Source: Rubrobacter sp.
GTDB lineage: Bacteria; Actinomycetota; Rubrobacteria; Rubrobacterales; Rubrobacteraceae
Assembly: GCA_016781635.1 (NCBI GenBank)
Contig: JADDPY010000002.1
Coordinates: 1 to 8,927, forward strand
Reading direction: 5' to 3'
Length of the DNA stretch: 8,927 nt
Within the stretch, counting starts at the first letter, position 1; every line of letters begins with the position of its first letter. Below the pieces are notes generated by a model. It made no database searches. It worked only from the letters and a program-made list of their open reading frames with translations, and was not told the DNA's origin. The position numbers and the translations under genes are program-made. Below are positions 1-5,520 of this stretch, piece after piece.

Positions 1-680
1 TCGACGAAGAACTCCATCTCCATCTGCTCGAACTCGCGTGTGCGGAAGATAAAGTTACCCGGCGTGATCTCGTTTCGGAACGACTTCCCCTGCTGGGCGA
101 TCCCGAACGGTACCTTCACGCGGTTAGTCTGCGTGATGTTCTTGAAGTTCACGAAGATGCCCTGCGCCGTCTCCGGCCTCAGGTATACGACGTTCTCGGG
201 GCTCTTCACGGGGCCCGTGTACGTCTCGAACATCAGGTTGAACGGCCTGACCGGGGCGAAGTCGCGGCCACCGTCGACGGGGTCCTTGATCCGGTCGTCC
301 TCGGAGATCATCTTGGTCATCTCTTCGGCGCTCATGCCCTCGGCGTCGGCCCCGGTCGCTTCTTCTATGAGGTGATCGGCCCGGTAGCGCCTGCCGCTCG
401 TACGGCTCTCGACGAGCATGTCGTTAAAGGTCGCCGTGTGGCCGGATGCCTCCCACACCTTCGGGTGCATGATGATCGCCGCGTCCAGCCCCACGACATC
501 CTCGCGCATGTGTACGAGCCTGCGCCACCACTCCTCTTTTATGTTCCGCTTCATCTCGACGCCGAGAGGGCCATAATCGTAGGAGGAGCGGATGCCGCCG
601 TAAATTTCCGAGCTCTGGTACACAAAGCCCCGGCGCTTGCAAAACGCCACTATCTTGTCCATGGTAACGGTCTGCGACAC
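1..680 (-). CDS. glyS: Glycyl-tRNA synthetase, dimeric class II type (5' part; C-terminus outside window)
   Basis: Charges tRNA-Gly with glycine using ATP in the cytoplasm. The visible 226 codons are the N-terminal and early catalytic part of the alpha2-type enzyme. Residues about 7-40 carry the entry region with [20 protein letters not shown]. The segment [14 protein letters not shown] follows, then [18 protein letters not shown] and [14 protein letters not shown], the motif 2 signature of this family. I chose the GTG at 680 because GGAGGG lies 3 bases upstream and the product begins [11 protein letters not shown]; the in-frame ATG at 662 has no ribosome binding site. Some relatives carry cysteines in the 'D-x-LV-x-CKxC' stretch before RADHLI. 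Here it reads [16 protein letters not shown], so that possible zinc-binding element is absent, as I recall for some other bacterial GlyRS. The gene is divergent from the DUF4126 gene across 95 bases. Identity is very secure. Confidence 0.97.
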   Translation of the reverse strand, partial: MSQTVTMDKIVAFCKRRGFVYQSSEIYGGIRSSYDYGPLGVEMKRNIKEEWWRRLVHMREDVVGLDAAIIMHPKVWEASGHTATFNDMLVESRTSGRRYRADHLIEEATGADAEGMSAEEMTKMISEDDRIKDPVDGGRDFAPVRPFNLMFETYTGPVKSPENVVYLRPETAQGIFVNFKNITQTNRVKVPFGIAQQGKSFRNEITPGNFIFRTREFEQMEMEFFV

Positions 681-683
681 GAA

Positions 684-689
684 CCCTCC
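684..689 (-). promoter_or_regulatory. Ribosome binding site deciding the glyS GTG start
   Basis: On the minus strand GGAGGG is followed by three bases and then GTG. No similar purine run precedes the ATG 18 bases further in, so the GTG is preferred. The spacing is short but workable. Confidence 0.6.
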
Positions 690-729
690 GAAAAACTAGA
701 ACACCACCGTAAAACAACGAATCGGGGTG

Positions 730-738
730 ATCTTAGCA
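730..738 (-). promoter_or_regulatory. Possible extended -10 element for glyS
   Basis: The minus strand reads TGC TAAGAT, an extended -10 (TGn) joined to a hexamer matching TATAAT at 4 of 6. It would start transcription near 723 and give a leader of about 43 bases. There is no convincing -35 hexamer at the right distance, so this is only a candidate. It sits beside the plus-strand promoter, so the two divergent genes would share a very compact control region. Confidence 0.25.
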
Positions 739-741
739 AAG

Positions 742-768
742 TTGACCCGCCCGGGTAGCGGGTATAAT
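742..768 (+). promoter_or_regulatory. Promoter of the DUF4126 gene, placed for a leaderless transcript
   Basis: TTGACC at 742-747 matches the -35 consensus at 5 of 6. TATAAT at 763-768 is a perfect -10. The spacer is 15 bases, a little short. The ATG at 776 begins 7 bases after the -10, exactly where transcription should start, and no ribosome binding site precedes it. This is the layout of leaderless mRNAs, common in Actinobacteria and Deinococcus. A 6-base inverted repeat, ACCCGC (745-750) and GCGGGT (758-763), with CCCGGG between the arms, overlaps both promoter hexamers and could be an operator. Confidence 0.65.
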
Positions 769-775
769 CGGCCGC

Positions 776-1354
776 ATGGAAACTCTACTTGCAATCGGAA
801 TCGGGATCGGACTCGCCTCCATCGCGGGGGTCAGAGCCTTTCTTCCCCTCGCCCTCGTCGGGCTCGCCGCCCGCCTCGGGCTCTTCGAGCTACCTGCACC
901 CTTCGGGTTTATAGACGACTGGGCTGCTATCGGCGCGTTCGTCGTGCTCGCCCTTCTGGAGACCGGGCTGGACAAGGTCCCCTCCCTCGCTAAACCCCTG
1001 AACATAATCCAGACCCCGTTGCGCATCGCCGCGGGAGCCGTCCTCTTCGCACTCGCCCTTAGGGAGGGGCTAGACGCCGGTGCGGTGCCGGAGCTTGTGG
1101 CCGGTGGTGTCATCGCCGGCGTGGTAGCGGTCCTCAAATACGTCTTTCGTCCCCCGGCGGACGCCTCGGCGGCGGGGGTCTCGTCGTCTTTCCTCAGCAC
1201 GTTCGAGGACGTCGTGGCGCTGGTCGGCGGGATCATCGCGGTGCTGGTGCCCCTGGTGCCGCTCGTGCTGGTCGCGTTTCTCCTGTATTTCTTCTTCCGC
1301 ATCCGGAGGCGGAGAGGCAAGAGGTTCGGCGGGCTCCGGATACTCGGGGACTAG
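776..1354 (+). CDS. DUF4126 family integral membrane protein
   Basis: A 192-residue membrane protein of unknown function. The N-terminal SIAGVRAFLPLALVGLAARLG and the central LLETGLDKVPSLAKPLN followed by IIQTPLRIAAGAVL match what I know of the DUF4126 family: a glycine-rich first helix, an E-x3-DK-x-P motif and a following TP-x-R motif. Hydrophobic segments lie near residues 2-30, 50-62, 80-97, 105-122 and 143-174. The C-terminus is strongly basic (RIRRRRGKR), suggesting a cytoplasmic tail. The ATG at 776 is the natural start because the promoter -10 lies immediately upstream, so the mRNA is probably leaderless. The gene ends 46 bases before the 2PGK-like gene and may be cotranscribed with it. 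No substrate or partner can be inferred. Confidence 0.8.
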   Translation: METLLAIGIGIGLASIAGVRAFLPLALVGLAARLGLFELPAPFGFIDDWAAIGAFVVLALLETGLDKVPSLAKPLNIIQTPLRIAAGAVLFALALREGLDAGAVPELVAGGVIAGVVAVLKYVFRPPADASAAGVSSSFLSTFEDVVALVGGIIAVLVPLVPLVLVAFLLYFFFRIRRRRGKRFGGLRILGD

Positions 1355-1400
1355 GCGTGCGCCTGTAGAAAGGTGTGCGGTACCCCGTGGGGAGGGTCCT

Positions 1401-2348
1401 ATGCAGGAGCTGGAAATCACGATCGTAAAGAGCGGGCGAGAAACCCCGTTCTCGCGCGGTGTGCTGGCCCAGACCCTCTGTCAGGCCGGCGCCCGCATGG
1501 AGATTGCCTACCGCATAGCTAGCGAGGTCCGCGCGGAACTTCTGGCGGAGGAACGCTTCATCGTCGAGGAGGAGGAGGTCCTCGCCCGGGTCCGGGCCAA
1601 GCTTCAGCTGACGGATGCCCTTGTGGTCCCGCGCCTCGACAAGTGGCGCATCCTACGCGAGACGACCGAGCCCGTCGTGGTGCTTATAGGCGGGGCAACG
1701 GGGGTGGGGACGAGCACGCTGGCGGCCGACGTCGCCCGCAGGCTCAACATACAAAGCGTGATCGGCACGGACTCCATCCGCGAGGTTCTCAGACGCGCCA
1801 TAAGCCCCGACCTCCTCCCGATCCTGCACAAAAGCTCTTTCGAGATAACGGCGGAAGATATAAGGGTGCCGGTGGACGACGAGGAGACCGTGCTCTTCGG
1901 CTTTCGGGCCCAGGCCTCCCAGGTCTCCGTGGGGGTGGAGGCGATCGTCGAGCGGGGGCTCAAGGAGGGGACCAACCTCGTCGTCGAGGGCGTACATCTG
2001 GCACCCGAGATCATCTTGCAGCGATACAAGGACCATCCGAACGTCTGCTGCCTCGTGGTCCACCTCTCCGACGAGGACGCCCACCGCGACCGCTTCTACA
2101 TACGCGCCCTCGGAACGTCCATGCGCCGCCCCGCCGAAGAATACATCGCCCACTTCGAGCAGATACGCAAAATCCACGACTACATCTTGGAGAGCGCCGT
2201 ACGGGCCGGCACCTACACGATAGAAAACATCTCCATAGAAGCTACCTCTGACGCTGCCGTCGCCTTCGTCGCAAACCGGGTCTCCGGCATCGCCGAGAAG
2301 GCTAGACGCCGCCCGGATTCCCTGCTCCTGGATACGAGCCGGGGCTAG
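1401..2348 (+). CDS. 2-phosphoglycerate kinase family protein with N-terminal ATP-cone
   Basis: Family members phosphorylate 2-phosphoglycerate to 2,3-bisphosphoglycerate; in methanogens such as Methanothermus fervidus this is the first step to cyclic 2,3-diphosphoglycerate. Residues about 5-70 form an ATP-cone-like domain (ITIVKSGRETPFSRGVLAQT, then AYRIASEVRAEL). Residues 92-310 are a P-loop kinase. The nucleotide loop is GGATGVGTST (97-106), with threonine where the usual GK[ST] lysine would be, which I recall as typical of this family rather than a defect. SVIGTDSIREVLRRAIS (119-135) and NLVVEGVHLAP (192-202) are other family stretches. The start is supported by GGAGG at 1391-1395, five bases before ATG. 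Ten of its 26 isoleucines use ATA. No cyclic-2,3-DPG synthetase is present nearby, so the role in this bacterium is open: a 2,3-bisphosphoglycerate-derived solute, or another small-molecule substrate. Confidence 0.8.
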   Translation: MQELEITIVKSGRETPFSRGVLAQTLCQAGARMEIAYRIASEVRAELLAEERFIVEEEEVLARVRAKLQLTDALVVPRLDKWRILRETTEPVVVLIGGATGVGTSTLAADVARRLNIQSVIGTDSIREVLRRAISPDLLPILHKSSFEITAEDIRVPVDDEETVLFGFRAQASQVSVGVEAIVERGLKEGTNLVVEGVHLAPEIILQRYKDHPNVCCLVVHLSDEDAHRDRFYIRALGTSMRRPAEEYIAHFEQIRKIHDYILESAVRAGTYTIENISIEATSDAAVAFVANRVSGIAEKARRRPDSLLLDTSRG

Positions 2349-2377
2349 ACCGCCGCTCGCTCCTACCGGCCCGGTTC

Positions 2378-2407
2378 GATCTTTTCCGGACTATCCCGGC
2401 CAAGATC
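2378..2407. repeat. Stem-loop 1 in the structured spacer
   Basis: GATCTT (2378-2383) pairs perfectly with AAGATC (2402-2407). After a 2x2 internal loop, CCGG (2386-2389) pairs with CCGG (2396-2399) around the loop ACTATC. It begins 30 bases after the 2PGK stop codon. No T-run follows, so it is at best a non-canonical terminator or part of a larger RNA fold. Confidence 0.4.
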
Positions 2408-2427
2408 CACGGCTCCCTCAAGGACCT

Positions 2428-2453
2428 CCCGGAGCACGGGATACCCCTCCGGG
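2428..2453. repeat. Stem-loop 2 in the structured spacer
   Basis: CCCGGAG (2428-2434) pairs perfectly with CTCCGGG (2447-2453). Within the loop GGG (2438-2440) pairs with CCC (2444-2446) around ATA, leaving a CAC bulge. With ten base pairs, nearly all GC, it is the strongest hairpin in the spacer. It could act as a U-less terminator for the upstream gene or as a structured RNA element. Confidence 0.45.
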
Positions 2454-2491
2454 CTCTCCGGTGGCAGACGAGGCAACTCCTGTCGTGGCTC

Positions 2492-2544
2492 GAACGGCTA
2501 CGGGCCGTGGGTAAGCCCGCGCAATCCGAGGTTCGTAGCCGTTC
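2492..2544. repeat. Perfect 11-base inverted repeat with a 31-base loop
   Basis: GAACGGCTACG (2492-2502) is the exact reverse complement of CGTAGCCGTTC (2534-2544). Two G-T wobbles and two G-C pairs can extend the stem inward to 2506/2530. Eleven perfect bases at this distance are unlikely by chance in one short spacer. The element could fold in RNA or be a two-site protein target. Confidence 0.45.
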
Positions 2545-2574
2545 TTGCTGGCGTATCGGGCGGGGTGGCTATCT

Positions 2575-2606
2575 ACCATCGGGAGGGAGTAGAATATGCC
2601 GATGGT
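2575..2606 (+). promoter_or_regulatory. 8-base inverted repeat flanking a -10-like TAGAAT, upstream of ytxH
   Basis: ACCATCGG (2575-2582) and CCGATGGT (2599-2606) are perfect reverse complements separated by 16 bases. TAGAAT at 2590-2595 lies inside and matches the -10 consensus at 5 of 6. Transcription would begin near 2602, leaving a short leader that contains AGGAGG (2609-2614) ahead of the ATG at 2625. No good -35 is visible at 16-18 bases, so the promoter may need an activator, or the repeat may be an RNA hairpin next to the ribosome binding site. Confidence 0.4.
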
Positions 2607-2624
2607 TCAGGAGGTATACGCAGT

Positions 2625-3080
2625 ATGCTAAACAAGCAGAAGCTCGGCACTTTCGTACTAGGCGGCGTCGCAGGCGCGCTGGCAGGCATTCTCCTCGCCC
2701 CCCGGAGCGGCAAGGAGCTCAGGGGTTCCCTGGCCGCCCGGGCCGGTGAGGCCAGGGAGCGGGGACGCGAGAGTTACTTTGAAGCCCGGGAGCGTGCGCG
2801 GGAGCGCGCGGCCGAGGTTCGTGACGCTCCTCCTCTCCGCGAGGAGGAGCTCGACCTCACCGTCGGGCCGTCACTCGCCCCGGAGCCCGTGGAACCTTCG
2901 CCCGTCTTCCCATCGGCCGCTCCTACGCTTCGCGACGTCTCCGAAGAGGATTCGATAGACGTCCAGACCCCGCCGGAGGACGACTCGGAGGAGTTGAGGC
3001 GCAGAATCCAGGAGACTCGTTCCCGCCTCCGGGCGCGGCTCGACAAGCCGGGGGCCGGCCCGGATGTGACGAATGAGTAG
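2625..3080 (+). CDS. YtxH-domain protein (gas-vesicle/stress-associated family)
   Basis: A 151-residue protein. Residues 6-33 are the YtxH signature: a glycine/alanine-rich hydrophobic helix with FVLGGVAGALAGILLAPRSG and then KELRGSL. These proteins are usually small, membrane-associated and of unclear, often stress-linked, function. Residues 35-65 are a highly charged helix rich in RER/RAR that may form a coiled coil. Residues 66-120 are acidic and proline-rich and probably disordered. Residues about 122-140 (EELRRRIQETRSRLRARL) form another charged helix. I chose the ATG at 2625 over the GTG at 2565 because AGGAGG stands 10 bases upstream and YtxH proteins begin just before the glycine helix. 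The 3' end overlaps the next ORF by 8 bases (ATGAGTAG), implying translational coupling. Confidence 0.8.
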   Translation: MLNKQKLGTFVLGGVAGALAGILLAPRSGKELRGSLAARAGEARERGRESYFEARERARERAAEVRDAPPLREEELDLTVGPSLAPEPVEPSPVFPSAAPTLRDVSEEDSIDVQTPPEDDSEELRRRIQETRSRLRARLDKPGAGPDVTNE

Positions 3081-3744
3081 GCTCAGCATCGGTTTGAAGA
3101 TGAGGCCGTTGCCTTTCATACCAACGATCTCGGAGATTTCGGGCAGCGATGCCCGTGACATCCCCGGTCTCGAGGCCGTGGTCTCGTACTGGACGGAGGG
3201 GGCCTTCTCCGCCGAGGAGTGGTACGAGGAAGTGTCCGACGCCTGGGGCACGGCGGGGCTCGTGATGAAGCGGGGCGACGAGGTGATGGGGTTCGCCGTC
3301 TATGGCCCCCAGGGTTACCTGCCTCGCGCCGACCGGTATCCCCTCGGGCCCCTCGGCCCCGACGCCGCGCTGTTGGCGTACCTGGAGGGGGACCCGAGGT
3401 CACGCAAGCACCTGCTCGTACGCGTTGCACGGGATCTGAGGTTGCGGGGCTTTGGTGGGGTAGAGGCGATCGGGAGCGACCTCGGGCGCTCGCGTCATAT
3501 CCCTACCCGGTTTTTGCTCGAGAACGGTTGGGAGCCGGTGCGTAGGGGCTTTCGACTCGGCCTGCCCTACACGCTCGCAAGGGCGGACTTCGGTAATACT
3601 GTCCAGATCGGGGCGCGTGCCCGAGGCTTCATGGAGCGGGTGAAGCTGCCGGTGCTGGGCGGCGCCCCGTCTCCCGTCACGCTCTCACCTCACGGACCCG
3701 ACGGTGCCCGCATGTCCCCCGCACCGGAGAGGGCCCGGCGCTAG
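3073..3744 (+). CDS. GNAT-fold acetyltransferase-like protein
   Basis: A 223-residue protein that I read as a divergent GNAT (acetyl-CoA dependent N-acetyltransferase). Supporting stretches are LVMKRGDEVMGFAVYGP (63-79, the strand pair before the acetyl-CoA site), DAALLAYLEGDPRSRKHLLV followed by RVARDLRLRGFGGVEAIG (97-134, strand 4 and the helix after it), and FLLENGWEPVRRGFRLGL (147-164, the usual 'FxxxGF' strand region). The canonical Q/RxxGxG/A pyrophosphate loop is not evident; GDPRSRKHLL occupies that place, so cofactor binding may be altered or lost. A disordered, proline-rich tail follows residue 195. ATG 3073 is chosen because it overlaps the ytxH stop; ATG 3100 is an alternative, and neither has a clear ribosome binding site. 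The substrate is unknown. The stop codon is one base from that of the converging minus-strand operon. Confidence 0.6.
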   Translation: MSRLSIGLKMRPLPFIPTISEISGSDARDIPGLEAVVSYWTEGAFSAEEWYEEVSDAWGTAGLVMKRGDEVMGFAVYGPQGYLPRADRYPLGPLGPDAALLAYLEGDPRSRKHLLVRVARDLRLRGFGGVEAIGSDLGRSRHIPTRFLLENGWEPVRRGFRLGLPYTLARADFGNTVQIGARARGFMERVKLPVLGGAPSPVTLSPHGPDGARMSPAPERARR

Positions 3745-3745
3745 A

Positions 3746-4261
3746 TCAGGGCGCAACGACCGCCGTTTTGACGACGGGCGCCGCGCCGGGAGCGTAGGCC
3801 CGGGCTTCCAGGACCTGCCGAGCGCTCCCGGGGTCCTCGTCGAGGACCGCAAGGCTTTCGACCGGCCGGGGCGGTGAGAGGTCCACGGCCAGTTCGACCG
3901 CTTCGACCTCCCCCGGCGCAAGCTTCGCTACCGTCTCCCGGTACCGGCGTACCCTGGGGTACGCCTTGTCTTCGGAGTAGACGGCTAGTTCCATGTCCAC
4001 GCTCTTCAGTTCCCCCTCGCCCCTGTTCTCGATGGATAGCGTCAGGGTCTGGTCCTGGCGCCTTTCCAGCGCCTCCAGCTCCTCCTCGGAGAAGCTCAGG
4101 GCGAGTTCCGGGTTACGAGGTCCCTCGTCGGAAAGTTCGGGTTGGGGGATGGGGTCGTTTGCCCTTGGCGCGGTGCCGAAGTTGGCGAGCACCAGGAACG
4201 CGCTGCCCGTCAAGAAAAAGGCGAACGATGCCCCGAGGAGCCAGAAGAGGGCGCTCCTCAC
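3746..4261 (-). CDS. Single-pass membrane-anchored protein, last gene of the two-component operon
   Basis: A 171-residue protein I cannot name. Residues 5-28 are a strong hydrophobic segment after MRSA, so the protein is probably anchored in the membrane with the rest outside. Residues 70-130 have alternating beta-strand character (QTLTLSIENRGEGELKSVD, then ELAVY), ending KLAPGEVEAVELAVDL. This resembles Ig-like or CARDB-type domains, where 'N.G...l..v.v.l' and 'l.pGe...v.l.v' strands recur. The GTG start overlaps the lipoprotein TGA as GTGA, which implies translational coupling and explains the lack of a ribosome binding site. By position it may help the lipoprotein or kinase sense the envelope, but that is an inference from gene order alone. 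Confidence 0.7.
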   Translation of the reverse strand: MRSALFWLLGASFAFFLTGSAFLVLANFGTAPRANDPIPQPELSDEGPRNPELALSFSEEELEALERRQDQTLTLSIENRGEGELKSVDMELAVYSEDKAYPRVRRYRETVAKLAPGEVEAVELAVDLSPPRPVESLAVLDEDPGSARQVLEARAYAPGAAPVVKTAVVAP

Positions 4262-5520
4262 CTCGACTGGCCCCTGTCGGCCTTTTGGGCTGCCGTTCCC
4301 GCCGGTACCCCATAGACGTTGTAGAAGGCGGACGACAGGTCCTTCGCGGGAGAGCCATAAACCTTGGGTCCTGATAGGACGCCGCGGGCCACGACCACGA
4401 TGTACGAGCCGTCGGGAGACCAGGAAAGGTCGCCGGGCTTCGTTTTGATCTCCATGTTCTCGTTGGTCGTGACGGCGTCGAGGGCGTCCGAGGCGAGACC
4501 TAGGACGTAGAGGTCGGTGGGGGAGCGTGAACTCCGCCGCCCAAGCACGGCGAGGCTGGTACCGTCCGGCGAGACCGCGATGCTCGCAGGGATGAAGTCT
4601 TCGCCGACCCCGCGCACCGTCTCGTACTCCAAAGATCTTTCGGGCACCTTGTAGAGGGTGTAGTCTGCCTCTTTGTCGCCTTCCTCCCCGGCGATAAAGT
4701 AGATGCCCCGTGAGGTGATCTGGGGGGCGCCGATCGCCTCGAGTCCCTCGTCGAGGAGGGCCACGCGACGGGTCTCACCCTCGGAGAAGCGGTAAGTTAC
4801 GAGCTCGACCCTGCCGGCGTCTTCGCCGGACTCGATACGGACCGCCATCGCGGCCTCGCGACCGTCCGGGGAGAGGGAGAGGCCCGAGACGCGTCCCTGG
4901 AGAGCGACCGGGAAGAACTGCGCCGCGTTCCCGCCTGCCCGGATACGCACCAGGGTGCCCATCGAACCATCCGCCTCCGGTGTTTCTGCGAAGGCGACGA
5001 CAGAGCCACCGTCAGCCTGCGCGCCGGTGGCTCGTACCCCCTCAGCCAGTATGCCGGATGCCGGATGATCGCCCGACCGAACGACGAACAGAGAGCCGAT
5101 CTCCTCGGTCTGCGTCCCGGCGTCTTCTCCGGGGCTCGTCCCCAATACGATGAGATCTTCCTCGGAGAGCCAGTCGGTGTCCGTCGCGGAGAACCCCTTC
5201 GCGGTCCGGCGCATCGAGTCCTGGGCGTAGAGGGACTTCTCGACCACGTAGTCATCGAGGACGAACGCGACGCGGTCCCCGGAGGGGCTGATGCGCGGGG
5301 AGCCCTTGTCCCCGGGCCCGAGGCTCAAGGGACGAACGCCGGGTCCGAGATCGAGGTTCGCCGTGTCATCGGCGGGCGCCGCGGGCTTTATGGCGTCTTC
5401 TTCCACGGGGCCGGCGGTAGAAAGGAACCCGCCGCAGCCCGCCGTTCCTAGCACGGACAGCAGCGCCACGAGGAGCGCCGCGCCGAGTGACCCTCCCCGT
5501 CGCTCCGGCCTAGATCGCAT
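4258..5520 (-). CDS. Beta-propeller lipoprotein, LpqB-like in context
   Basis: A 420-residue secreted lipoprotein. The N-terminus is basic (RSRPERR), followed by a hydrophobic stretch (12-24) and VLGTAGC with Cys29 as the likely lipid-bearing residue. The -3 position is Thr rather than Leu, a tolerated but weaker lipobox. From residue 70 on there are repeated TolB/WD40-like blades with S-P-[DS]-G turns: ISPSGDRVAFV (77-87), LSPDGREAAMAV (216-227), VSPDGTSLAVLG (316-327) and WSPDGSYIVVVA (367-378). The kinase-regulator-propeller-lipoprotein order matches mtrA-mtrB-lpqB, in which LpqB modulates MtrB. LpqB is usually longer and has a GerMN domain before the propeller; no GerMN-like region is evident here. 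The ATG overlaps the kinase stop by 11 bases and has no ribosome binding site, which suggests translational coupling. Confidence 0.82.
   Translation of the reverse strand: MRSRPERRGGSLGAALLVALLSVLGTAGCGGFLSTAGPVEEDAIKPAAPADDTANLDLGPGVRPLSLGPGDKGSPRISPSGDRVAFVLDDYVVEKSLYAQDSMRRTAKGFSATDTDWLSEEDLIVLGTSPGEDAGTQTEEIGSLFVVRSGDHPASGILAEGVRATGAQADGGSVVAFAETPEADGSMGTLVRIRAGGNAAQFFPVALQGRVSGLSLSPDGREAAMAVRIESGEDAGRVELVTYRFSEGETRRVALLDEGLEAIGAPQITSRGIYFIAGEEGDKEADYTLYKVPERSLEYETVRGVGEDFIPASIAVSPDGTSLAVLGRRSSRSPTDLYVLGLASDALDAVTTNENMEIKTKPGDLSWSPDGSYIVVVARGVLSGPKVYGSPAKDLSSAFYNVYGVPAGTAAQKADRGQSR

Larger units (their letters stand above)
2349..2624. other. 276-base spacer without a confident gene
   Basis: No start-codon-bearing ORF with a ribosome binding site fits here. 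The spacer holds four inverted repeats (listed separately) and a plus-strand frame open from 2306 with no ATG, GTG or TTG before 2507. Between 2348 and 2515, 82% of third positions in that frame are G or C (46 of 56 codons). This looks coding-like, but the peptide (for example IPAKIHGSLKDLPEHG) resembles nothing I recognise. The stretch could be a decayed gene, an RNA element or a long 5' region of the YtxH gene. Confidence 0.4.

Noticed and set aside
681..775. T-box or other tRNA-sensing leader for glyS
   Set aside because: The spacer is only 95 bases, has no T-box sequence or specifier loop and no terminator stem, and is shared with the divergent promoter.
733..1320. A 195-codon minus-strand ORF opposite the DUF4126 gene
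   Set aside because: The product is Ser/Thr/Ala/Arg repeats without domain character, whereas the plus strand encodes a recognisable membrane protein with its own promoter.
1643..2251. Alternative-frame ORFs inside the 2PGK gene (1643-2251 plus; 1653-2177 and 1604-2029 minus)
   Set aside because: They overlap a well-supported family protein, and their products have the composition of shifted GC-rich codons.
2371..2408. tRNA-like T-loop (GGTTCGATC) after the 2PGK gene
   Set aside because: No acceptor, D or anticodon stems can be drawn around it; the bases are better explained by the GATCTT/AAGATC hairpin.
2565..2624. A GTG start at 2565 for the YtxH protein
   Set aside because: It adds 20 residues unlike the family and has a poor ribosome binding site, and it would make the -10 hexamer and its dyad coding. 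ATG 2625 has AGGAGG upstream.
3721..3760. Rho-independent terminator between the convergent genes
   Set aside because: Only one base separates the stop codons, and the nearby CCGG repeats form no convincing stem followed by a T-run on either strand.
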